Part shown: in pieces, positions 36,101-44,290 of the stretch | Position numbering within the stretch: the stretch's first letter is position 1 | How the letters are laid out: every line of letters begins with the position of its first letter | Assembly: GCA_019638625.1 (NCBI GenBank) | Contig: JAHBTK010000003.1 | Coordinates: forward strand, 620,001 to 684,000 | Direction of reading: 5' to 3' | Origin: Chitinophagaceae bacterium | GTDB lineage: Bacteria > Bacteroidota > Bacteroidia > Chitinophagales > Chitinophagaceae | Length of the DNA: 64,000 bases | The notes under the pieces: generated by a model | The model's database searches: none | Seen by the model: only the letters and a program-made list of their open reading frames with translations | What the model was told of the DNA's origin: nothing | Translations under genes and position numbers: made by a program

Positions 36101-36585
36101 TGCTGGAGTTGCTGGCAAAACAGGGAAACAATAAGTTGACAACTCCTAACTTTGACAACCGCAATTACCATATCCGTTCTGTCGGTACAGAGCCCCGCCT
36201 GTCTTTTATACAAAGAACCAACTTCAGGATAATGACCGGCTACCGCCACGATAATAAGTATAACACGGAGGGATCGCAAAAAGCAACGATCCATTCAGTG
36301 AATGCGGAGGTTAAATACAATATCCTGTCCAACACCTCCATCGCCAGCAGGTTTACGTTCTCCCAAATAAGGTACACTGATAAGGACAATGGCAATATTG
36401 CCAATACCCCGGTTTCCTACATCATGCTGGACGCGCTGTTGCCCGGGAAAAACTACCTGTGGACCATGGACCTTACCAAAAGACTTTCCTCTTTCCTGGA
36501 ACTGAACATCCAGTACGAAGGGAGAAAATCGGGAGAATCCAACATGGTACATATCGGCCGGGCGTCGGTACGGGCGCTTTTTTAA
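33112..36585 (+). CDS. Large outer-membrane protein, 1157 residues, function unknown
   Basis: The start is a TTG at 33112: it opens directly into a signal peptide, [21 protein letters not shown], and the nearby ATG at 33107 is out of frame and closes at once. The first 200 residues look like a periplasmic beta domain ([43 protein letters not shown]). The rest is a long series of amphipathic strands consistent with a large barrel ending in SVRALF, a typical aromatic C-terminus. Features shared with very large T9SS-type outer-membrane proteins are [23 protein letters not shown] and a calcium-loop-like [14 protein letters not shown] at about residue 843. It is conserved in Bacteroidota as far as I recall, without a known role. 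It is not an obvious TonB receptor because no plug is seen. Confidence 0.8.
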   Translation: [1157 protein letters not shown]

Positions 36586-36652
36586 ATGTTCATTCTACCC
36601 TTATCTTATTATAAGGAAATACAGGCCAGGCGGCATACTGTTCCCGGCATGG

Positions 36653-37120
36653 TCACTTTATTTTTATACTTAACCCTTTTATTGTTTGCCATCCCTGTTT
36701 GTCCGTCACCTTTATCATAAAATGATAATCTCCCGTATCCACGCCGGCAGGAACTTCTATGGATGCTGTTGCTTCAAATGAAGTATTCCCTTCGGGTATG
36801 GAGTAGCTTCTTACCAGCAGAAAGGGGCTGACAGGAGGCTTTATTTCCCCCGCTTCACAGGTTCCCGTTTCCGTGCTGTGCGAATGCTGGTCGAAGTTGT
36901 GATGAATATCCAGCCCATATGATCCCAACGCTGCATTGTCAGTAAATTTTGCCCTGAATACAAATGTTTCTCCGCGGGTGATCTCACTGCATTGCACCGG
37001 GAAAACGCCCGGTATCGTGAGGTCAATTACCGGAGGGATATCATCCATTTCTGTACTCTTTTTGTCGCAACCAGTAACTGCGACGCCTGTTACAATGATC
37101 AGTATCAGATACTTTTTCAT
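36653..37120 (-). CDS. DUF4625 lipoprotein (single domain)
   Basis: The 155-residue protein has a lipoprotein signal, MKKYLILIIVTGVAVTGC, and one DUF4625 Ig-like domain: PPVIDLTIPGVFPVQCSEITRGETFVF, then a histidine-rich stretch LDIHHNFDQHSHSTETGTCE. It ends in YHFMIKVTDKQGWQTIKGLSIKIK. The function of DUF4625 is unknown. It is the last gene of a minus-strand group with a second DUF4625 protein, two small His/Cys proteins and a TonB receptor. The clustered histidines suggest metal contact at the surface; that is inference. Confidence 0.85.
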   Translation of the reverse strand: MKKYLILIIVTGVAVTGCDKKSTEMDDIPPVIDLTIPGVFPVQCSEITRGETFVFRAKFTDNAALGSYGLDIHHNFDQHSHSTETGTCEAGEIKPPVSPFLLVRSYSIPEGNTSFEATASIEVPAGVDTGDYHFMIKVTDKQGWQTIKGLSIKIK

Positions 37121-37134
37121 AAAAAATTAATTAG

Positions 37135-37168
37135 ACAGGAACTGCTTTTGTAATACCGCAGTTCCTGT
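37135..37168. terminator. Inverted repeat between the two DUF4625 genes, possible terminator or attenuator
   Basis: Eleven-base perfect arms ACAGGAACTGC (37135-37145) and GCAGTTCCTGT (37158-37168) enclose a 12-base loop, 29 bases past the stop of the larger DUF4625 gene and 15 bases before the start of the next. On the minus strand the sequence after it is AT-rich, with a T run, so partial termination inside the group is plausible. Confidence 0.6.
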
Positions 37169-37197
37169 GTGAATACAGCTTTTGCCTGGAAAGAAGA

Positions 37198-37911
37198 TCA
37201 CGGTTTGTCAAAATGTTCTTCAAACTCTCTTTCTTTCCCGGCCTGGTCAATGATCTTGAAATGTACATGATAATGCCCCGAAGGAGCATCGGCAATACTG
37301 ACATGTTTGTGAAAGTCGTAACTGGTCTTCCCTACCATTGCCTCATCGGTATATTCAAATTCCTTTTCCCATCCGCCGCCGTGGATCTCCAACGCTACCT
37401 TTGCGATCTTTTTCGGGGCGCTGATAGTTCCTTCCACATGCAGCTCGGCTCCTGAAGAAGAAACCTCTACTTCAAAGTCTGAAAGATCAGGAAGACTGGG
37501 ATCGAGAACGATCTCGATTTCTTCTTCCAGCGAAACCGTTTTCCCCTTTTGATCTGTTACGACAAAATGCAAATGATATTCTCCTGTCGCCGCTTCCACG
37601 GGAATGTGAATGTGCTTGTGAAATTCAGCATTCAGTTGCCCTGCAAATCCTTCGGTATAAGTTGAGTCAAACTCCCATCCTGTACCTGTTTCAGGATGTA
37701 TGGACAATTTTACAGAGGCTATTTTTGCCGGGGCGGTTATCATGGCTTCTATATGTATGTCCCCTCCGGCATAGCCGGTTTTATTGTTGTCCGATCCTAT
37801 TTCTATGTCGCTAAGGGACGGCGCAGCCAACTCCGGTTCATCTTTGGAGCAGGCAGCAAAAAGAACAATTGCGAATAGCGCTATCAATAGATATCTTGTT
37901 TTTAAAACCAT
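37198..37911 (-). CDS. DUF4625 lipoprotein (two domains)
   Basis: A 237-residue lipoprotein (signal MVLKTRYLLIALFAIVLFAAC) with two tandem DUF4625 domains, about 30-135 and 140-237. They are internally repetitive: each has a Y-T-E/D-x-F/M-x-G segment followed by an H-K-H motif (FHKHIHIPVEA and FHKHVSIADA) and a GxYHLHF / GHYHVHF strand. The repeated His-x-His pairs are unusual for a plain Ig-like fold and look like metal-binding positions. The gene lies 68 bases downstream of the small CxxC protein gene, in line with the TonB receptor. Confidence 0.87.
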   Translation of the reverse strand: MVLKTRYLLIALFAIVLFAACSKDEPELAAPSLSDIEIGSDNNKTGYAGGDIHIEAMITAPAKIASVKLSIHPETGTGWEFDSTYTEGFAGQLNAEFHKHIHIPVEAATGEYHLHFVVTDQKGKTVSLEEEIEIVLDPSLPDLSDFEVEVSSSGAELHVEGTISAPKKIAKVALEIHGGGWEKEFEYTDEAMVGKTSYDFHKHVSIADAPSGHYHVHFKIIDQAGKEREFEEHFDKP

Positions 37912-37979
37912 CGGTTTAAATTTTTAAAGTAGTAAATAAGTGAGCGATGCATAAATGGATGGTAAGTATCCGTTTTTAA

Positions 37980-38285
37980 CTATGCCATTGTTCCGGGAGG
38001 ACCCCGCTGAGGGGTTTCGATGACAATTTCGGTCAGCCTGGGGTTAGCAGGCAGTTTTTCAGCGGGAGCATGGATATATATTGCGGACTGTAGCGGCGGC
38101 GCCATTGCCGGAGTGATGTACAATATACCCAACTGGCATATAACACAATCTTCCACCGCATTATTATGCGCATGTGCCTTACTGTTGTTGTACTCCTTTA
38201 CAGAATAGTGCAAAGGAGCTATCCATAACAGTCCGTAAAGAAATACTGTTAAAAGGCGGCTCACTATGTTGGATTGCCTAGCCAT
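37980..38285 (-). CDS. Small membrane-anchored CxxC protein of the TonB receptor cluster
   Basis: I start at the ATG at 38283-38285, which overlaps the stop of the TonB receptor gene by eight bases (ATG-x-x-x-TAG arrangement), so translational coupling is likely. The 101 residues have one hydrophobic segment (LLTVFLYGLLWIAPLHYSV) and then HAHNNAVEDCVICQLG, a His-x-His pair followed by a C-x-x-C. I recognise no named family. A similar design (one membrane segment, then His and C-x-x-C) is seen in the 137-residue protein at 40799-41212, so both may be related metal-site or thiol proteins serving the receptor. Confidence 0.6.
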   Translation of the reverse strand: MARQSNIVSRLLTVFLYGLLWIAPLHYSVKEYNNSKAHAHNNAVEDCVICQLGILYITPAMAPPLQSAIYIHAPAEKLPANPRLTEIVIETPQRGPPGTMA

Positions 38286-40692
38286 GCTTAGCAGTAAAGG
38301 GAATTTTAACAGATAGTATAATATTCCTTCCCATTTCTGGCAGTTCAATAAGCCTATAGAAGCTGGTATGGCTGAGATATTCTTTATTCAACACATTCTT
38401 CACCTGCAGGCTGATATAAATATTGTCTTTCCCGGTTTTGATCCTGCTGCCTGCGGCAATGCCCAATACACTATATCCCGGAGTCTTTTTTTCCGGCGGC
38501 ACGATATTGTTTTGCGGGGCTGCTATCCGGTAATCAATACTGATATAATTATTCACCATCCATTTGTTTTGCCAGCCGGCTTCCCACGAAAGGGTAAACA
38601 ACCCCGAAGGCGGAGGTGTAAACGGCAGGGAATAGCCCTTTTTTGTACCGGAAAGCTGCCTGTTAAATACATATTCGCCGGCAACCTCTACATGCCAGTA
38701 TTTCAGGAACTGGTATCCCGCCTGCAGTTCGCCTCCGGCGCGGAAAAGCCTGGTCTGGGAATAATTGAATACCTGGTTCCCGGCTCCGTAATACATATCA
38801 TAATCTGCCGAAGGGTTCAGGTAAATGTAGTTGGAAAAATAGTTGAGGAATGGTGACAGGCGTATATGGAACTGTTTTTCCTTCCAACTGATGCCTGCAT
38901 CCAACTGGTAGGACTTTTCCGGGCTGAGAAAAGCATTCCCTTTCTCATATCTGAAATAATGATAGTTCACGCCGTTCGCGGCAAGCTCCTTAGCGATAGG
39001 CATGCGGAAACCGCTGCCTATATTGGCTGTCAGCGTAAGTTTTCCGGGCTTGTAATTCATACCGGCGGACCAGGTAAAATTGTTGAAGCTTTTGTTGAAG
39101 GCCGATGCCCTTTTAAGTTTTTCCCGGGTGGTTTCCCCATCTTTCTCCATTTCCGTTTCAAACCAGTCTTCATATTCCTTTACGCGGATATTTCCGTAAT
39201 CATACCGCAGCGCTCCCTGCAACATCATTTTGTCGCTCAGGAAATATTTATCGACAAAAAATATTCCGGCACTTTTTTGAGAGAAAGCGGGGATAAGAAA
39301 TCCCCATCCGCCGATTGCATTCTGCTGCAGCTCGCTGTTGAACCCATATACGATGCTGTGTTTCCCGGAATGCAGCTCATCTTTTGCATTCAGGCTCCAT
39401 ACCTGTTTATCATATTGGCGTTCCAGGTGCGGGGGATATATTAAACCCGGAGGATAGACCGGGGGCATATATCCATGATTTACATACTGGCTGAACTCCC
39501 TTCTGAAATTTCGCTGAAACCCGGCATTTATTTCCAGCCTGTGTACTCCTGCTTTAAAGGTTGTATGGTTGATGATCTTTGTATGGGAAACCTGCTGATA
39601 AGGCAGGTTAATATCCCGGCTGGAGGCGTCGTGCAGTTTTTCGTTCACGTTGCGGGGTTCCAGTCCGTGTGCGTTGGCAAAAAAGCCGCTTTTTGTCGCA
39701 TTATTACTGACAGAAAATACGGAACTGAATTTACCTGTTATATAGCCGCTGCTTACAAAAGTGTTCAGTTCCCTGCCTGCAGTATTCCGAACAAAATTCT
39801 TGTGGAGCCGGACTGCATAGCTGTAGGAATACACGGTGTCCGCGGGAACGCGATAATCCCCATAATTTATATAGCTGATGCGGCTATCAAAAAACCACTT
39901 GTTTTTTCTTCCATAAAAGTTGAATGAGCCCCCATACTGCCGGTTATTAGTTCTTCCGGTAAGGTCCACCGAACCGCCCACACTATTGGGCGCAGGTTTT
40001 GGCAGGGGTTTGATGTCTATGGCCCCCGCCAATGCATCAGAACCATATATAAAAGAGGAAGGCCCCCTGATAATTTCCATTTTGTTGATCCTGTACTGGT
40101 CTATTTCCAATCCATGATCAGCGCCCCATTGCTGCCCCTCATGCTTAATGCCGTTTTCAACCACTACCACCTGGTTGAATCCCAACCCCCTTATCAGGGG
40201 TTTGGAGCCGGAGGAGCCGATATGGATGCTTTTTATGCCCGGCAGCCGCTCCAGCGACTGCATCAGGCTGCCATCCATATGCCGGCGGATAAAATGACTG
40301 TTGATCACTTCCGTTTGCAGCGTTTCATCTGGTTTTTCACCGGAGTGAATATCGTTGACGATTATTTCATCAAGTTCCCGGATGGAAAAATCCATAATAA
40401 TGTTATTCAGCACGGTGGTATCTTTTATTATATCCACCGGAATGCCGAGATCAGGTACGCCGGAATATGATAAGGTCAGGTGATAGTGCCCCTTTTCCAA
40501 ATGCTGAAATGAAAAACTGCCGTCTTTTTTTGTAAATACCGGCTTGTATCTGCCCAGATGCACCACGATACCTTCTAACGGCAGATGGTTTTTATCCACT
40601 ATCCGCCCTGTGAGGAAAGATCCCTGCCCACAACTGATCATAACACAGGCAAACTGAATAACCACTATTAAAGCGGACTTTGCATAAAACAT
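38278..40692 (-). CDS. TonB-dependent outer-membrane receptor
   Basis: Started at the ATG at 40690-40692 the protein is 804 residues, with signal peptide MFYAKSALIVVIQFACVMISCGQ. A carboxypeptidase-regulatory-like domain (about 25-105: LTGRIVDKNHLPLEGIVVHLG, KDGSFSFQHLEKGHYHL) precedes the plug (about 110-230: SLMQSLERLPGIKSI, IRGLGFNQVVVVENGIKHEG, MEIIRGPSSFIYGSDALAGAID). A 22-strand barrel follows, with C-terminal NVLNKEYLSHTSFYRL...GRNIILSVKIPF. The plug's GQQWGADHGLEID segment occurs in receptors often found with metal-handling genes. The His-rich neighbours support a metal or metallophore ligand, but the substrate is unproven. Confidence 0.93.
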   Translation of the reverse strand: MFYAKSALIVVIQFACVMISCGQGSFLTGRIVDKNHLPLEGIVVHLGRYKPVFTKKDGSFSFQHLEKGHYHLTLSYSGVPDLGIPVDIIKDTTVLNNIIMDFSIRELDEIIVNDIHSGEKPDETLQTEVINSHFIRRHMDGSLMQSLERLPGIKSIHIGSSGSKPLIRGLGFNQVVVVENGIKHEGQQWGADHGLEIDQYRINKMEIIRGPSSFIYGSDALAGAIDIKPLPKPAPNSVGGSVDLTGRTNNRQYGGSFNFYGRKNKWFFDSRISYINYGDYRVPADTVYSYSYAVRLHKNFVRNTAGRELNTFVSSGYITGKFSSVFSVSNNATKSGFFANAHGLEPRNVNEKLHDASSRDINLPYQQVSHTKIINHTTFKAGVHRLEINAGFQRNFRREFSQYVNHGYMPPVYPPGLIYPPHLERQYDKQVWSLNAKDELHSGKHSIVYGFNSELQQNAIGGWGFLIPAFSQKSAGIFFVDKYFLSDKMMLQGALRYDYGNIRVKEYEDWFETEMEKDGETTREKLKRASAFNKSFNNFTWSAGMNYKPGKLTLTANIGSGFRMPIAKELAANGVNYHYFRYEKGNAFLSPEKSYQLDAGISWKEKQFHIRLSPFLNYFSNYIYLNPSADYDMYYGAGNQVFNYSQTRLFRAGGELQAGYQFLKYWHVEVAGEYVFNRQLSGTKKGYSLPFTPPPSGLFTLSWEAGWQNKWMVNNYISIDYRIAAPQNNIVPPEKKTPGYSVLGIAAGSRIKTGKDNIYISLQVKNVLNKEYLSHTSFYRLIELPEMGRNIILSVKIPFTAKHG

Positions 40693-40798
40693 TTTACAAA
40701 TGTTCTTTCTTAAAAAATCATTGAAGAACATGCCCGAAAAAAGTCCGGACAGTTAGAAATGCGAGAGGGTAATTCTCTATCAGATTACCGGTTGGCAA

Positions 40799-41212
40799 TC
40801 AACAAGCGGGAGGCCCTTTATTGGTAAGTCCTGAAATTGAAATGCTGTGATATGCTTCCGGACAGAACTTCTTATGCAGGGGCGTCAGGTACTGAACGGT
40901 GAACTCTGCCCTGAAAAAAGCAGTCTCCAGAAATGCGGAGTAGTGATGGGAACATACGGGGCAGTCACCTGAGGATAGGTGCGCGTGCAGCAATTCATCA
41001 TTACCTGATATGGCAAAACCAATTGATATACCACCGCTACCGGTAGATGCGTGATGATGCCACCAGCCTACAGGAGCGGCAATAAAAAGATACACCGACA
41101 GCAGCAACGCTGCAATAAGTTTTCTATATAATGGTCCCCTTTTCAACTTTAAGTTTGCAATGTTGTTGCAAATATACTCATTTCTGCAGAACAACCACAG
41201 TTCCCGGTGCAT
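40799..41212 (-). CDS. Small His/Cys-rich membrane protein, unknown family
   Basis: The 137-residue frame opens at ATG 41210-41212. A TTG at the codon before KRGPLYRKL, about 20 residues in, is a possible alternative that puts the hydrophobic segment (LIAALLLSVYLFIAAPVGW) closer to the start. After that segment come WWHHHAS, LLHAHLSSGDCPVCSHHYSAF and a C-terminal FCPEAYHS. The combination HHH, HxH and CPVCSHH resembles metal-binding sites. I do not recognise a named family; DUF2946-like proteins have a comparable CxxC layout. It lies 106 bases upstream of the TonB receptor and in the same direction. Confidence 0.62.
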   Translation of the reverse strand: MHRELWLFCRNEYICNNIANLKLKRGPLYRKLIAALLLSVYLFIAAPVGWWHHHASTGSGGISIGFAISGNDELLHAHLSSGDCPVCSHHYSAFLETAFFRAEFTVQYLTPLHKKFCPEAYHSISISGLTNKGPPAC

Positions 41213-41272
41213 TTATTGAAAAAAGGAGTACGCTATATGCGTGTGTTCATTCATCAGCCGGTGAGTTAGTGC

Positions 41273-42556
41273 TTATTTCAAGCGTTTCACCTTCACCATT
41301 TCAATACGTGTATCGCTTACATTCACAATATCAAACTCAAAATTCCCGACAATAATTCTCTCCTTTGCCGTTGGGATCATTTCATGATGATTGATGATAT
41401 AACCCGAGAGGGTTTCAGAATCTGTTTCATCAAAATCCAGGTTATACTTTTCCTGCAGGTAGTCTATTTTTAATCTTCCGGAGAAGATATATTCGTTTTC
41501 AGAGATCTGCTTTTCCACAAACCTGTCCGTATCATATTCATCCCTGATCTCTCCAAAGATCTCTTCCAGCAGATCCTCAAGCGTAATAATACCGGCTGTT
41601 CCCCCGAACTCATCTACTACCCAGGCAATACTCTTCCGTTCTTTGGTGAGTTTAGTAATAAGATCAGTGGCGCTCATACTTTCCGGAACGGCGGGTATGG
41701 GCATCAGGATAGACAGAATATCCGGCGGATTATTAAACAAGGCGATCTGGTGTATATATCCCAGGATGTTGTCAATATTGTTTTCGTAAATAATGAGGCG
41801 GCTCAGCTTGGTTTCTGAAAATATTCTTTTCACCTCTTCGAGAGATGCGTTGATGTCTATGGCCTCAATTTCTTTACGTGGAACCAGGCATTGCCTGATC
41901 TTGACGGAAGGGAGTTGCAGCGCATTTTCAAACAACTGTGTATTGATATCCTGGTCATCATCCGACTGATCCCTGGTCTGCTGCATGAAATGCTCTATAT
42001 CCACGGCGGCGATAGCAGGCTTCTGATCCGCGATCTTTACATCGAAAAGGTATTTTAATATCCAGTCTGCCATCGTAATAAACATCGAGGCGATAGGATA
42101 GAAAAGGCTGTGTATGAGTCCCAGGATACCCATCTGCGCAAGAATAGAAAGCACCGAATCGGCTTTTGCCCGGAAAAAGGCCCGGAAGGAAAACATTATA
42201 AACAACAGGATGCTGCCGGAAATCAAAGTCTCAAATATCAGTCTTACGTATTTGATATAGCTATAGGATGACCCGATATTTTGTTCTACCCAATCCCATA
42301 GTGGCGCCAGTATGCTGCCTACCAGTAAACCATAGCCGACTATCCAGATGGAAAGCCCGATGGTTACCGAACTGATGAACCTGGAAGGTTCCTCCAGCAG
42401 GTCCGATAATATCCGCCCGCTTTTCAACCCCTGCTTTTTTTTCAGCTCAAACGAAAACCGGTTGGCAGAAGCAAAAGCGACTTCAATTCCGGAGAAGAGC
42501 GCCACACACAATAAAACGATCGCAAATGGCAGAACCAGTAAAACGCTGTCAATCAT
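41273..42556 (-). CDS. CNNM/CorC (hemolysin-like) membrane protein with CBS domains
   Basis: The 427-residue protein has an N-terminal DUF21/CNNM membrane domain (about 1-190, three to four helices including FAIVLLCVALFSGIEVAFASANRFSFE). A CBS pair follows (about 205-330; VPRKEIEAIDINASLEEVKRIFSETKLSRLIIYE), and then a CorC_HlyC domain (about 345-425). CNNM/CorC proteins export or sense magnesium; the Bacteroidota gliding protein GldE has the same architecture and length, so this could be a GldE-like paralogue. Neither gldD nor other gliding genes are adjacent, so I give no symbol. It is divergent from the methyltransferase gene. Confidence 0.9.
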   Translation of the reverse strand: MIDSVLLVLPFAIVLLCVALFSGIEVAFASANRFSFELKKKQGLKSGRILSDLLEEPSRFISSVTIGLSIWIVGYGLLVGSILAPLWDWVEQNIGSSYSYIKYVRLIFETLISGSILLFIMFSFRAFFRAKADSVLSILAQMGILGLIHSLFYPIASMFITMADWILKYLFDVKIADQKPAIAAVDIEHFMQQTRDQSDDDQDINTQLFENALQLPSVKIRQCLVPRKEIEAIDINASLEEVKRIFSETKLSRLIIYENNIDNILGYIHQIALFNNPPDILSILMPIPAVPESMSATDLITKLTKERKSIAWVVDEFGGTAGIITLEDLLEEIFGEIRDEYDTDRFVEKQISENEYIFSGRLKIDYLQEKYNLDFDETDSETLSGYIINHHEMIPTAKERIIVGNFEFDIVNVSDTRIEMVKVKRLK

Positions 42557-42641
42557 ATATCCAAAAATAACATTTTGTTATTGTAATAAAAACTCCCGCT
42601 TTTCCGGGCATACTACTAACGGTATTTTTTTGCAACTTCGT

Positions 42642-43817
42642 ATGGTGAGCATATATCATTCCTGGCTGAATACGTCTGTTGAAATAATAAAGAACTACCG
42701 CGGTGATCAGCCATTGGCGATCTGGCTGAAATCTTTTTTTTCGCAACACAGGAAATATGGTTCCCGGGACCGGCGGCAGATAAGCCACCTCTGCTACAGC
42801 TATTACCGGCTCGGTAAATGGGGTGATTCCCTCCCTCCCGCAGATAGAATACTGACGGGATTATTGCTGTGCAGCCAACCGCCGCAGCCTGTACTGGAAG
42901 CCCTGAAACCGGAGTGGCAGGCGGCTTTTCCTGTTTCCCTGCCCGGGAAGATATATTTTTTGCAGGAGCAGGGAATACGGTTTGATCCGGAGGCGGTTTT
43001 TCCCTGGCAGGACAGGCTGAGCAATGGTATTGACGGACACCGGTTCTCTCTTTCCTTCCTGCAGCAACCCGACCTGTTCATAAGGATCCGCCCGGGATAC
43101 GAGGAGAAAATCAGGAACAGGTTGCGGCAGGCCTCCGTTAGCTTTAATGAACTTTCGGCCAATTGCCTGGAGTTGCCCAACGCTACTGATCTGAAAGATA
43201 TTATCATGCTCAACAGGGAGGCTGTAATACAGGACTATAATTCGCAGAACATCGAAGTTTTTTTACGGGAGCTTCCGGTGGAGCCGTCCCTGAATGTGTG
43301 GGACTGCTGCGCCGCCAGCGGTGGAAAGTCCATCCTGGCAAAAGATGTCCTGGGTAATATTCAACTAACGGTATCCGACATACGGCCGGCAATACTGGCT
43401 AACTTAAAAATCCGTTTTGCGGAAGCAGGTATCAAAGAATACCAGGCATTGCAACTGGACCTTGAAAACAAAATAACAACACCGGGTAGCGCGCCTTTTG
43501 ACCTTATCATTTGCGATGTTCCCTGCACCGGATCCGGCACATGGAGCAGAACACCGGAACAGTTGTATTTCTTTGAAGAAAATGCGATAGCCGGTTTCAG
43601 CAGGCTCCAGCGGAAAATAGCCGGCAATGCCGCATCATTCCTGAAAAAGGGCGGCTATTTTCTATACATCACCTGTTCGGTGTTTAAGGAAGAAAACGAG
43701 GTGGTTGTGCGGCACCTGGAGCAAAAACATGGACTGACCCTGGTAAAAATGGACTGCCTGAAAGGATATGACAGAGGGGCCGACACGATGTTCGGGGCCT
43801 TGTTCGTTAAACAATAA
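42642..43817 (+). CDS. RsmB/NOL1-NOP2-Sun-type RNA (cytosine-5) methyltransferase
   Basis: I start at the ATG at 42642 (391 residues, MVSIYHSWLNTSVEIIKNY); an open frame 98 codons longer would run across the divergent CorC gene and is not credible. The N-terminal half is the helical RNA-binding part. The catalytic domain starts near residue 215 with NVWDCCAASGGKSILAKDV (SAM motif I), then ICDVPCTGSGTWSRTPEQ (motif IV, catalytic-region cysteine) and YFLYITCSVFKEENEVVV (motif VI, nucleophile cysteine TCS). It probably methylates rRNA. A copy of its last 15 or so codons and the following 100 bases occurs again at 44627-44727. Confidence 0.9.
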   Translation: MVSIYHSWLNTSVEIIKNYRGDQPLAIWLKSFFSQHRKYGSRDRRQISHLCYSYYRLGKWGDSLPPADRILTGLLLCSQPPQPVLEALKPEWQAAFPVSLPGKIYFLQEQGIRFDPEAVFPWQDRLSNGIDGHRFSLSFLQQPDLFIRIRPGYEEKIRNRLRQASVSFNELSANCLELPNATDLKDIIMLNREAVIQDYNSQNIEVFLRELPVEPSLNVWDCCAASGGKSILAKDVLGNIQLTVSDIRPAILANLKIRFAEAGIKEYQALQLDLENKITTPGSAPFDLIICDVPCTGSGTWSRTPEQLYFFEENAIAGFSRLQRKIAGNAASFLKKGGYFLYITCSVFKEENEVVVRHLEQKHGLTLVKMDCLKGYDRGADTMFGALFVKQ

Positions 43818-43897
43818 TACTAAGTGTCCTTATAGCCCGCAACGTCCCTCGCCCGGCACAAAGCTCTGCAAGAGGAGATATTGTGGAGAACCGGAGG
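43766..43897 (+). repeat. Gene-tail duplication, copy A (native 3' end of the RsmB-like gene)
   Basis: This 132-base stretch covers the last codons of the methyltransferase gene and about 80 bases beyond. It is repeated at 44627-44727 with about 30 bases missing in the middle. Shared runs include GGGCCGACACGATGTTC and, further on, CCCGCAACGTCCCTCGCCC, GGCACAAAGC and TGTnGAGAACCGGA. The toxin-antitoxin pair lies between the copies. A further 150 bases to the antitoxin start show nothing recognisable. Confidence 0.8.
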
Positions 43898-44048
43898 AAA
43901 CAAAGTGATGATAGTCGACTGATATATAAGTACTTACGAAAATCATTTCGGTGCTGGGGCTAAACAATCAGTACCCTTAATTTTCGTTATATTTGTTTGA
44001 AAATGATACCTCTGCGACAATGGGAGGCAAAAAGTAAATGTAGCGGCT

Positions 44049-44288
44049 ATGAATACAGCAAACATAAAGCAGGAACTGCATAATTATCTTGAAATAGCTG
44101 ATGACAAAAAGCTAAAGGCAATTTATGCCATCGTGAAGGACGAAATAAAAGAAACATCCGTTACTTACACAGACGAGTTTAAGGCGGAGCTTGACCGAAG
44201 GGTGGAACATTATCTCAACGGTGGCAAAATGGTTTCACCCAAAGAAATGAGCAAAAGACTTACTGCCATAAGGAAAAAGAGAAAATAG
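44049..44288 (+). CDS. Antitoxin of a RelE/ParE-type toxin-antitoxin pair
   Basis: The 79-residue protein is highly charged: MNTANIKQELHNYLEIADDK, then KLKAIYAIVKDEIKETSV, a helix EFKAELDRRVEHYLNGGKMVS and a lysine-rich tail. This is the typical build of short Bacteroidota 'addiction module' antitoxins encoded just before ParE/RelE toxins. The stop is two bases before the toxin's ATG, so the pair is co-translated. It probably binds and blocks the toxin and represses its own promoter. Confidence 0.82.
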   Translation: MNTANIKQELHNYLEIADDKKLKAIYAIVKDEIKETSVTYTDEFKAELDRRVEHYLNGGKMVSPKEMSKRLTAIRKKRK

Positions 44289-44290
44289 GA

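Noticed and set aside
42348..42641. 98-codon N-terminal extension of the RsmB-like gene
   Set aside because: It would overlap the divergent CorC-type gene on the other strand, has no methyltransferase-like residues, and the ATG at 42642 gives a normal start.
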